The position numbers were made by a program, and so were the translations under genes. From positions 1 to 6,916 of the forward strand of contig JABWAM010000134.1 of NCBI GenBank assembly GCA_013360985.1: a stretch of DNA of 6,916 bases, written 5' to 3'. The stretch comes from Verrucomicrobiia bacterium. Lineage in GTDB: Bacteria > Verrucomicrobiota > Verrucomicrobiia > JABWAM01. Positions 1 to 5,660 of the stretch are shown in pieces (the first letter of the stretch is position 1; the number at the start of each line of letters is the position of its first letter). The notes under the pieces were generated by a model that was not told where the DNA came from, did not search any database, and worked only from the letters and a program-made list of their open reading frames with translations.

Positions 1-100
1 CTCTCTCGCTCACCGAAAAATAATCGGTGCCCCAGTTCTCGATGTTGTAGAGGGCCAGGGCGTCCTGGACCGACCATGCCACGCCGTTTTTTGTCGTCAT
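1..100 (-). CDS. speA: Biosynthetic arginine decarboxylase, N-terminus (partial, runs off left edge)
   Basis: Read on the minus strand from an ATG at 100-98, the frame is open to the window edge and gives 33 residues. It contains WSVQDALALYNIENWG followed by TDYFSV, the characteristic N-terminus of the PLP-dependent biosynthetic arginine decarboxylase SpeA (typically W-[ST]-[VI]-x-D-[AS]-L-x-L-Y-N-I-x-x-W-G-x-x-Y-F). The enzyme converts arginine to agmatine, the first step of the agmatine route to polyamines. The ATG was chosen because the family motif begins eight residues later, as usual. A GGAAGG purine block lies about 13 nt upstream, rather far for a ribosome binding site. The gene diverges from the dUTPase gene. 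The PLP-binding barrel lies outside the window, so completeness cannot be judged. Confidence 0.78.
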   Translation of the reverse strand, partial: MTTKNGVAWSVQDALALYNIENWGTDYFSVSER

Positions 101-184
101 CGTTTCGCGCGAACCTTCCGTTCCCTGCGTTGAAACAAATCAACGAAGCGCGCGCAAGCCCTCATTCCGCTTTTTGCGAAAAAA

Positions 185-252
185 TCTTGGGAACCAGGCG
201 CTTCGGCCTTTCGGTGAAGATTTCACTTGGGAAGCGCGAAGCCTTCAGGCTA
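185..252 (+). repeat. Upstream element copy A, in front of the dUTPase gene
   Basis: This 68-nt stretch shares four ordered exact blocks with the minus-strand copy at 3342-3275: TCTTGGGAACCAGG (185-198), TTCGGCCTTTC (202-212), AGATTTC (218-224) and TTCAGGCTA (244-252). It ends 12 nt before the ATG at 265. It can form two small hairpins: GTGAA-GAT-TTCAC (214-226), and AGCC-TTCA-GGCT (240-251) extended by GCGC/GCGT (234-237 with 253-256). The octamer CTTGGGAA also occurs twice inside it (186-193 and 226-233), 40 nt apart. It could be a promoter or operator region, a structured 5' leader, or a dispersed intergenic repeat. I do not recognise it as a named family. Confidence 0.75.
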
Positions 253-264
253 GCGTGCCCTCTC

Positions 265-651
265 ATGGCTCAACCGACCAAAGACATGTTGAGGGAGATC
301 TTTCGCCTCCAGGAACAGCTCAATCGCCGCATCGGCGTGAAAATGAAGGGGATGTCGCGCGCCGAAAAGGTGAAGTGGCTCCTCAATTATTCCCGTGCGA
401 TGTCCCAAGAGTTGGCCGAACTCAACGATTCCGTCCCGTGGAAGTGGTGGGCGCGCTACCAAAAATTCGATGAGCAAAACGCGCGCGTCGAAGTCGTGGA
501 CCTCTTCCATTTCCTCATCTCCATCGCGCAGGTCCTCGGAATGAGCGCCGAAGACGTCTATACGGCCTACACGAAGAAGAATCAGGTCAACCGCCAACGT
601 CAGGCGTCGGGATATCGCGAAAAGGACCACGAGGACTCGCGGCACATCTGA
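265..651 (+). CDS. dUTP pyrophosphatase, all-alpha (MazG-like/dimeric dUTPase) type
   Basis: The 128-residue product hydrolyses dUTP to dUMP and pyrophosphate in the cytoplasm, keeping uracil out of DNA and feeding dTMP synthesis. It fits the all-alpha NTP-pyrophosphatase superfamily: helical N-terminus (DMLREIFRLQEQLNRRIG, 7-24), the acidic metal-binding pair E49xxE52 in QELAELND followed by PWKWW (59-63), a second acidic motif E76xxD79 in RVEVVDLFHFLIS, and the K-N-x-x-N-R-x-R-Q-x-x-G-Y signature at 105-117. This is not the trimeric beta-fold dUTPase. The frame is open upstream to position 76, but ATG 265 is preferred: the family begins here and the 63 upstream codons overlap a non-coding repeated element. 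No clear Shine-Dalgarno sequence precedes it. It converges with the DAHP synthase gene. Activity on other dNTPs cannot be excluded. Confidence 0.85.
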   Translation: MAQPTKDMLREIFRLQEQLNRRIGVKMKGMSRAEKVKWLLNYSRAMSQELAELNDSVPWKWWARYQKFDEQNARVEVVDLFHFLISIAQVLGMSAEDVYTAYTKKNQVNRQRQASGYREKDHEDSRHI

Positions 652-683
652 CGGCGAGGTCGGCGCGCGGACACCGAAAGCGA

Positions 684-1703
684 TTACGCGAGACGTCGGC
701 CGACCGCCTTGAGGAGCGGCTCGAGCCCAAGGATCAGCTTCCGAAACTGCTCGGGGGTGACCTGCTGCGAACCGTCGCTCATCGCTTCGCGCGGATCGGG
801 GTGCACCTCGATGATGAGTCCATCGGCGCCGACAGCGGCCGCGCCGCGCGACATCGCGGCCACGAGGTCGGCGCGTCCCGCCCCTTGGCTCGGATCCACA
901 ATCACCGGCAGGTGCGTCTCCGTCTTGGCGAGCGCGACCGCGCCGAGATCGAGCGTGTTGCGCGTGAGCGTCTCGAAGGTGCGCACCCCGCGCTCGCAGA
1001 GGACGACGTTCGAATTGCCGCGGCTTAAGATGTATTCGGCGGAAAAGAGCCATTCCTCGATGCGCATGCTCATCCCCCGCTTAAGGAGAATCGGTTTCCC
1101 CGATTCCGCGGCGGCGACGAGCAGCGCGAAGTTTTGCGCGTTGCGCGTGCCGATCTGGAGCATGTCCGCGTAGCGCGCCACGAGATCCACGTCCCGCTCG
1201 CTGAGCACCTCGGTGACGATGCCGAGTCCGGTCGCGGCGCGGGCGGCGGCGAGGAGCTCGAGCCCCTCCTCCTTTAACCCCTGAAATTCGTAGGGAGATG
1301 TGCGCGGCTTGAAGGCCCCGCCGCGGAGGAGCTTCGCGCCGGCGACCTTCACCGCGCGGGCGGTCTCCATCACCTGTTTCTCGCTCTCGACCGAGCAGGG
1401 GCCGGCGATCACGGGGAAATCCCTGCCTCCGAAGGGCACACCGCGCACGCGCACGACGCTCCCGCCGGGGTTCGCTTCACGGCTGACCAGTTGATAGCGC
1501 CGCTGGACCGGCATCACCTGGTCTACGCCGGACATGGAGGTCAGCGTCTCGAGTGTGTGGTGCACCCGTTCATCCCCGATGGCGGCGACGACGGTGCGCT
1601 CGACGCCGCGGATCGGGTGAGGACGATACCCCAGCTTCCGCACTTCGCGGATGACGGCGTTGATCTGCGCCTTCGAGGCGCCGGCTTTGAGGACGACAAT
1701 CAT
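684..1703 (-). CDS. 3-deoxy-7-phosphoheptulonate (DAHP) synthase, type I beta with N-terminal ferredoxin-like domain
   Basis: This 339-residue enzyme condenses phosphoenolpyruvate with erythrose 4-phosphate, the committed step of the shikimate pathway. Residues 1-70 resemble the ferredoxin-like regulatory domain of the Thermotoga-type enzyme (MIVVLKAGAS then a beta-alpha-beta pattern). Residues about 90-339 are the TIM barrel, with AGPCSVES (100-107), LRGGAFKPRTSPYEFQG (126-142), QIGTRNAQNF (183-192), KPILLKRGMS (203-212), VDPSQGAGR (269-277) and EVHPDPREAMSDG (299-311). The length matches the family (about 338). Metal ligands expected from the Thermotoga enzyme are Cys103, residue 273, Glu299 and Asp310; residue 273 is Gln rather than His. 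No chorismate mutase domain is fused. Start: ATG 1703 has GAGGGG just upstream, and the longer open frame above it is a shadow of the glycosyltransferase gene, which ends 7 nt before this ATG. It is probably last in that operon. Confidence 0.9.
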   Translation of the reverse strand: MIVVLKAGASKAQINAVIREVRKLGYRPHPIRGVERTVVAAIGDERVHHTLETLTSMSGVDQVMPVQRRYQLVSREANPGGSVVRVRGVPFGGRDFPVIAGPCSVESEKQVMETARAVKVAGAKLLRGGAFKPRTSPYEFQGLKEEGLELLAAARAATGLGIVTEVLSERDVDLVARYADMLQIGTRNAQNFALLVAAAESGKPILLKRGMSMRIEEWLFSAEYILSRGNSNVVLCERGVRTFETLTRNTLDLGAVALAKTETHLPVIVDPSQGAGRADLVAAMSRGAAAVGADGLIIEVHPDPREAMSDGSQQVTPEQFRKLILGLEPLLKAVGRRLA

Positions 1704-1710
1704 GATCCCC

Positions 1711-2703
1711 TCAATCTGAGCGAGGGAACGGCCCGGGGCAATCCGGAAGCGCATCGGGCTCGCGCGCGGAGGCGGACGCTCCCGAAACGAGACGCAAGAC
1801 CGCGCGCAACGCCTCGTCTGCGGAGACCGCGGTCGGGCGTTCGCCGCGCTGGAGCACGATGATCCGTTTCCCTCGAGGTCGCCAGACGCGCGCGTCGGTC
1901 GGCCCAAAAATTGCGCAGACCGGCGTCCCGACCGCCGCCGCGAGATGGGTGATCCCGGAGTCGTGCCCGACAAAGGCCGCGCAATGCGCGAAAAGGGCGG
2001 CGAGTTGCGGCAGCGACAGCCCCGCGCAACGACGAACGCTGGAAGGAAACCGTTCGCTCCAAAAACGGCGCGCGGCGTCCTCGTCGGCGGGGCCTTCCAC
2101 CACGAGAACCTCGATCCCTTCCGCGGCGAGGCAACGGGCAAGCTCCGCGAAGCGTTCCACCGGCCAGTTCTTGACCGGCGATCCGCTTCCCAGGTGGATC
2201 GCCACCCGAGGGCGCGCGCTCGGCGGAGAGAAAGCCGCGGCGCGCGCGAGATCGATCTCCGAGGGAAAAATGCGCGGCGCCTCGATCTCTCGCGCAACGC
2301 CCGCTTTCTCCAACCACGCCGCGAGATGTTCCGCCGCATGGCGTTCCCCCGAAGGACGGCTGTCGGCGGCAAGCACCCGCCGCGCCCCAGCCTTCGCGAG
2401 GTTGCGTCGAAAGACTTCGTCGGGATCGTAAAGAAAACTCACCACCAAATCGAAGCCGGCGACGTAGGCGCACAACCCGGGATCGAGCGCGGCGCCTTCG
2501 GCGAAAAAGGCCGCCATGCCGCGCTGGTCAATGGAGCGAACGGCGGCGGCGTACTCGGGCCCGAGCGCAAGATGCGCGATATGGGGATAGCCCAGAATCT
2601 CGATGTGCGCCGTCGGAAACGCCTGTCGAAACGCCCGAATCGAGGGCAGCGTGAGAATGAAATCCCCGAGCGCTCCCCCGCGGATGAAGAGCGCCGATCT
2701 CAT
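1711..2703 (-). CDS. Glycosyltransferase family 9 (ADP-heptose:LPS heptosyltransferase-like)
   Basis: The 330-residue product resembles GT-B glycosyltransferases of family 9, which add heptose or a related sugar to the lipopolysaccharide core at the inner face of the cytoplasmic membrane. The N-terminal motif RGGALGDFILTLP (8-20) matches the family R-x-x-x-x-G-D-x-x-x-x-x-P pattern, with Asp14 at the catalytic-base position. The C-terminal nucleotide-sugar domain shows AIHLGSGSPVKNWP (168-181) and D248-SG-x-x-H253 followed by LAAAVGTP (254-261) and FGPTD (266-270). The last 25 residues are proline- and serine-rich and look dispensable. GGAAGG lies 5 nt before ATG 2703, fixing the start. The gene sits 17 nt after the membrane-protein stop and 7 nt before DAHP synthase, so co-transcription is likely. 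The exact sugar donor and acceptor cannot be told from sequence; waaC/waaF/rfaQ-type roles are all possible. Confidence 0.85.
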   Translation of the reverse strand: MRSALFIRGGALGDFILTLPSIRAFRQAFPTAHIEILGYPHIAHLALGPEYAAAVRSIDQRGMAAFFAEGAALDPGLCAYVAGFDLVVSFLYDPDEVFRRNLAKAGARRVLAADSRPSGERHAAEHLAAWLEKAGVAREIEAPRIFPSEIDLARAAAFSPPSARPRVAIHLGSGSPVKNWPVERFAELARCLAAEGIEVLVVEGPADEDAARRFWSERFPSSVRRCAGLSLPQLAALFAHCAAFVGHDSGITHLAAAVGTPVCAIFGPTDARVWRPRGKRIIVLQRGERPTAVSADEALRAVLRLVSGASASAREPDALPDCPGPFPRSD

Positions 2704-2720
2704 CACAACCTTCCGCGCGA

Positions 2721-3263
2721 TCAGAAGGCCAAAAACGCGAGCGCCAGCAGGATCGCGCCTCCCGCGAGCTTGATCTGGGCAATCTTTTTCCAATAGGCAG
2801 GCCGATTTTCGCACGCGGACACCAGGTCGCGCAGCCAATGGGGCGCGCAAAAAAAGACGCCGCCGGCGACGGCCCACGCGTAGGCGAGTGCGACGATGAC
2901 AAGGCGGGCGGGCTCGTCTCGCGGAAAACAGACGCTCAAGACCGGCTTGGCCGCCAAAACGAGAAAGAGCGCGACCGCTTGCGCCCCGAGATACTCGTTC
3001 AGGCGAAGGACCACGTAGAAGTAGAGGAACGGGCTGCCCCAATACGCGAGGGGCTTCCATGCGTTGAGACTCCCGAGGTCCATTTGGCTGAGCAACGCCA
3101 TCGCCCAGATCACATCCGCGGCAAAAACCACGCGTCCAATCGCCTGGTTTCGCGGAAGTTTCCGTAGAAATCGGCGCGCCGCCTCCTGATGTTTCAGGCA
3201 CCAGACGCCGGATCCAAGACTGAGCAATCCGAGCCCGACGGAAAGGATGCGCAGCGCGTTCAT
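2721..3263 (-). CDS. Multi-pass inner-membrane protein of unknown function
   Basis: I do not recognise a named family. Numbered from Met1 at 3269, the product has about six hydrophobic segments: 6-25, 46-62, 74-90, 94-114, 121-141 and 167-182, separated by short basic loops (for example RRFLRKLPR at 32-40). The C-terminus ends in a hydrophobic stretch (LALAFLAF). A conserved-looking core includes SPFLYFYVVLRLNEYLG (79-95) and VCFPRDEPARL (113-123). Two starts are possible, ATG 3269 and ATG 3263. I prefer 3263 (180 aa) because the repeated upstream element then ends 11 nt before it, matching the 12 nt seen before the dUTPase ATG; 3269 would leave only 5 nt. Neither has a strong ribosome binding site. 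It heads a tight cluster with the glycosyltransferase and DAHP synthase genes. An envelope role is possible from context only. Confidence 0.75.
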   Translation of the reverse strand: MNALRILSVGLGLLSLGSGVWCLKHQEAARRFLRKLPRNQAIGRVVFAADVIWAMALLSQMDLGSLNAWKPLAYWGSPFLYFYVVLRLNEYLGAQAVALFLVLAAKPVLSVCFPRDEPARLVIVALAYAWAVAGGVFFCAPHWLRDLVSACENRPAYWKKIAQIKLAGGAILLALAFLAF

Positions 3264-3274
3264 GGACATGTCTT

Positions 3275-3342
3275 TAGCCTGAATATTTCACACTCCAAAG
3301 GGAAATCTCCATGAAAGGCCGAAAACGCCCTGGTTCCCAAGA
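3275..3342 (-). repeat. Upstream element copy B, in front of the membrane-protein gene
   Basis: On the minus strand from 3342 to 3275 lie, in the same order as copy A, TCTTGGGAACCAGG (3342-3329), TTCGGCCTTTC (3323-3313), AGATTTC (3308-3302) and TTCAGGCTA (3283-3275). The overall span is 68 nt, the same as copy A, although the spacers differ by two bases in compensating places. The middle block can form GGA-GATT-TCC (3310-3301), at the position of the GTGAA hairpin of copy A but with different bases. The AGCC/GGCT hairpin of copy A is not conserved. The element ends 11 nt before the preferred start codon (3263). Confidence 0.75.
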
Positions 3343-3352
3343 CATTTCGGGA

Positions 3353-3388
3353 CCGCCCCGCCCTGTCTTTCGGAAAATAGGCGGGCGG
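3353..3388 (-). terminator. GC-rich stem-loop between the disrupted gene and repeat copy B
   Basis: CCGCCC (3353-3358) pairs with GGGCGG (3383-3388), and GCC (3360-3362) with GGC (3380-3382), leaving one bulged C and a 17-nt loop. It lies 13 nt after the candidate stop at 3404-3402 and 11 nt before repeat copy B, so it would fit transcript termination of the upstream gene. No U-run follows on either strand, so intrinsic termination is uncertain; it could instead be an mRNA-stabilising hairpin. Confidence 0.35.
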
Positions 3389-3401
3389 ATAGCGCGCGTT
3401 T

Positions 3402-3967
3402 TCACGCCGACCGGACAAGGCAACGGGAAGCGTCCGCGCCGATTTTCTCGCAGAGCCGTCGGAACGCCCTCTCGCGCTCCGGGCGGTCGTCCGAGCGAAA
3501 TTCCCAAAAAGATGACGACGACAAAACCTCCGATCAAGTCGGCGGTGAGCGAAAGAATTTCGCAACTGCTCCGTTCCGATTCCGGCTCGAGTGCGCCCCG
3601 GTACAACCGGCGCATTTCCTTGATCTCGGCGGGCCGGTTAGCGCGCGTCAAGATCGAGTGGGACCGATAATCGCGCGCGGCCTCCGTGAACGAATGAAGC
3701 TCCAGCCACTCGGCCGGCAACGGGCGAACCCGAGAGATCAAAAGTGCCCCAACGACGGCTTGAACGACAGATTCGTCCGCGCCCATTCGATCTGCGCCGA
3801 GACAGTTTGAAGCGTCTCGGGGGTTTGCCTCCAGCACCCTTTGTGGATCCGGCGAAGCCGCGCGCAATTTTCGACCGAACGAAATCCGCCGGGGATCATC
3901 CCGCGTTTCCGACAGCGCGGGATTGGCGGCGCGGAGCTCGTCATTCGCGTCGCTTTTTCGCGCTCAC
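3402..3967 (-). pseudogene. Small putative membrane-anchored protein gene, frame broken at two A/T homopolymers
   Basis: No intact reading frame explains this stretch, but coding-like sequence runs through it on the minus strand. The clearest part is about 3735-3510 (GC-rich third positions; PLPAEWLELHSFTEAARDYR, then a hydrophobic segment ADLIGGFVVVIFLG). At the TTTTT run (3510-3506), dropping one base leads into RPERERAFRRLCEKIGADAS and a TGA at 3404-3402. Upstream the frame stays open but lacks an ATG; dropping one base from AAAAA (3958-3954) joins it to GTG 3967 (reading MSAKSD...), which has AGAGGGGG about 6 nt ahead. The repaired product would be 187 aa with one membrane segment near residues 140-152 and a basic C-terminal tail. 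It may be a decayed gene or an intact gene with two sequencing insertions. The frame before about 3740 is ambiguous, since another frame (3944-3738) is open there. I do not recognise the family. Confidence 0.4.
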
Positions 3968-3986
3968 GCGCGCCCCCTCTTCCACG

Positions 3987-4014
3987 GAGGGCGCCGCCGA
4001 AACGCGGCGCCCTC
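3987..4014 (-). terminator. Perfect 11-bp GC-rich stem-loop after the DUF11 gene
   Basis: GAGGGCGCCGC (3987-3997) is exactly complementary to GCGGCGCCCTC (4004-4014) around a 6-nt loop. It begins 9 nt after the stop codon (4026-4024) of the DUF11-repeat gene. Position and strength suit a transcript 3' end, but no U-tract follows, so this may act as a Rho-assisted or stability hairpin. Confidence 0.5.
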
Positions 4015-4023
4015 GCGGGAAGC

Positions 4024-5535
4024 TCAATAGACGTGGGTGCTCTCTTCCTGGGTCACCGGCGCGCTCAGCACGTCCGAAGTCATTTCGACCTTCACGCGAT
4101 GATCGCCGGTAAGCACGCCCTTGCCCGTAATCGTCCACGAAACCGCTTCTTTCGGCGCGAGCTTGGAGATCGTTCCGAAGGTGACGGTTTTGCCCTCCAC
4201 CGAGCCGGAGGTGGCGCCCGCCGCGGAAACCGGATCGATTTCCTTGTCGAACTTGGCGACCAACTTGATGTTGGTGCAGTCGGCGCTGCCCTGGTTCGTC
4301 ACGCGAATCGTATAGGTCGTCGTCTCGCCGACGCCGATGGGATCCGGGTCGTCGGCGAGTTGCAGGAGGATCGCCGCCTTGCCCTTCCACAGGGTATCGG
4401 CGCGGCTCGCCTCCTTGAGGCCCTCGCGGGTCACGACCGCCACGTTGTTCGGGAAGACGCCGCCGACCATCGAGGTGGCGGTTACGTCAAAGCTCCGTTT
4501 CTCTCCTGCGGCGAGTTCGGAGATCCGCCAGATCGCTTGGAACCCTCGGATCTCGGCGCCGTCTGCGGAAAGGATCTTGACGTTGGGATCCACCCAGTCG
4601 GTCACGACCACGTCGGTCAGCGGGCTGTCGCCGGTGTTGGTCACCACGATCTGGTAGGTCGCGGTGCGTCCGACATACTGCTCCGCGGTGCCGGTCTTGG
4701 TCACGCTGAGACCCGGCTGCGTGATCACCGTCGTCGCGTTCGCCGAAGCTTCGCCGGCGTTGGCGGTGCGAACCGTCGCGACGTTGGTGAACCGTCCGCG
4801 GCGTTCCGCTGTGAGCGGGACGTCGATCCTCTTGCTCTCGTTGGGAGCGAGGACGCCGAGATCATAGGTGAGTTGCTTCTGTCCTCCCGCAGCCGCGAGA
4901 CCTTCCGGCACGTTGTCGGTGACCACGACGTCACGAGCCGTCGCGTTGCCCGGATTCCTCACGACGACCGAATAGTTGACGGGATCCCCCACCCTGGCGG
5001 TCGCCGGCCCGGTCTTGTCAATGGCGATCGCGGCTCGGCCGACGAGCGTCTTCACGCATCCCCGCGGGATGGCGTGAACGGCGGCGCAGTTGCAGAGTTC
5101 CCCGTCCTGCTCCGCCTTGAGCCAAAACTTGATCGTCTTCACCTCGTCGCGATTCATCGCGCCCAGGCGCCACGTCAGGATTCGTCCCTCGATCTTCGCT
5201 TCGGGTTCCGCGCGAACGAAGGAAGCGCCTTCGGGAATCCGATCCGTCACCGTGACGTCGCCGGCGACTTCAAGGGCGGTGACGGTGAGTTCGACCGGAT
5301 AGGTATCGCCGAGCGTCGCAGAAACAGGCGCCGCATTATTGAGGCGCACCAGCGGATCCATCCGAATATCCACCGTATCCCATCCCTCCCTGGGGCCTTT
5401 CACCTGCTCGGGAGCGACGGCCGTCGAAGTCCCGTTCGCGGTAGAGCATCCCATCCACGTCACGGGAAGGAGGGCAAGGGCGATCACGGGAAACAGCGTG
5501 GCGCACAAATGGCGGAAGGATTTTTTAATTTTCAT
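4024..5535 (-). CDS. Secreted DUF11-repeat surface protein, OmcB-like
   Basis: The 503-residue product has an N-terminal export signal: basic MKIKKSFRH, a hydrophobic core (about 10-27) and TWMGC ending at Cys30. This may be a lipobox, but Trp at -3 is unusual, so lipid attachment is uncertain. After a linker come four immunoglobulin-like DUF11/TIGR01451 repeats at roughly 64-165, 168-272, 274-384 and 386-503, with recurring V-G-D/E-x-x-x-Y-x-[IV]-x-V-x-N-x-G and D-V-V-V-T-D motifs (183-207, 288-313, 402-418). Repeat 1 ends with a C148-x-C150 / Cys160 cluster similar in placement to the chlamydial cysteine-rich outer-membrane protein OmcB, though only six cysteines occur in all. ATG 5535 was chosen because it gives a clean signal peptide; no good ribosome binding site precedes it. 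It lies 125 nt after an outer-membrane barrel gene. Role: probably cell-envelope structure or adhesion, by family analogy. Confidence 0.82.
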   Translation of the reverse strand: MKIKKSFRHLCATLFPVIALALLPVTWMGCSTANGTSTAVAPEQVKGPREGWDTVDIRMDPLVRLNNAAPVSATLGDTYPVELTVTALEVAGDVTVTDRIPEGASFVRAEPEAKIEGRILTWRLGAMNRDEVKTIKFWLKAEQDGELCNCAAVHAIPRGCVKTLVGRAAIAIDKTGPATARVGDPVNYSVVVRNPGNATARDVVVTDNVPEGLAAAGGQKQLTYDLGVLAPNESKRIDVPLTAERRGRFTNVATVRTANAGEASANATTVITQPGLSVTKTGTAEQYVGRTATYQIVVTNTGDSPLTDVVVTDWVDPNVKILSADGAEIRGFQAIWRISELAAGEKRSFDVTATSMVGGVFPNNVAVVTREGLKEASRADTLWKGKAAILLQLADDPDPIGVGETTTYTIRVTNQGSADCTNIKLVAKFDKEIDPVSAAGATSGSVEGKTVTFGTISKLAPKEAVSWTITGKGVLTGDHRVKVEMTSDVLSAPVTQEESTHVY

Positions 5536-5597
5536 GGGACTCGCGGGAGGGTGAAGGACGGAAAAGGAGACAGGGGAAGAGGGAAAGTCGGTCGGAC

Positions 5598-5625
5598 AAA
5601 ATAGCGAAGAGCGCGGTTTTGTCAA
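5598..5625 (-). promoter_or_regulatory. Putative sigma-70-type promoter for the DUF11 gene
   Basis: On the minus strand a perfect TTGACA (5625-5620) is followed after 16 nt by TATTTT (5603-5598), which matches the -10 consensus at four of six bases. It lies in the gap between the barrel gene and the DUF11 gene and would give a 5' leader of roughly 55 nt. Call based on consensus only. Confidence 0.4.
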
Positions 5626-5660
5626 TCGGATGGGCGCAAAAAGGAAGGCGCCCTTCTGAA

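Noticed and set aside
189..216. GGGAACC in both element copies as an ECF-sigma -35 box
   Set aside because: The distance from GGAACC to any shared downstream block differs by two bases between copies and no common -10 is visible.
76..264. N-terminal extension of the dUTPase frame to an ATG at 76
   Set aside because: The 63 extra codons overlap the speA start and the repeated leader element, do not look like the family N-terminus, and the product from 265 already has the expected length.
1704..2372. Long upstream extension of the DAHP synthase frame
   Set aside because: It is an Arg/Ser/Pro-rich shadow of the glycosyltransferase gene on the same strand; ATG 1703 has a good ribosome binding site and matches family length.
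3274..3867. 197-codon minus-strand open frame taken as one intact gene
   Set aside because: Its last 60-odd codons run through the hairpin and repeat copy B and lose coding character after about 3510; a shifted frame looks more protein-like there.
3841..5604. 587-codon open frame on the plus strand
   Set aside because: It is antisense to the DUF11-repeat gene, with His/Arg/Asp/Gly-rich low-information translation typical of the complementary strand of GC-rich genes.
5632..5653. GGGCGC/GCGCCC stem (10-nt loop) as a terminator of the barrel gene
   Set aside because: Only 6 bp with no following U-tract; not strong enough to list.
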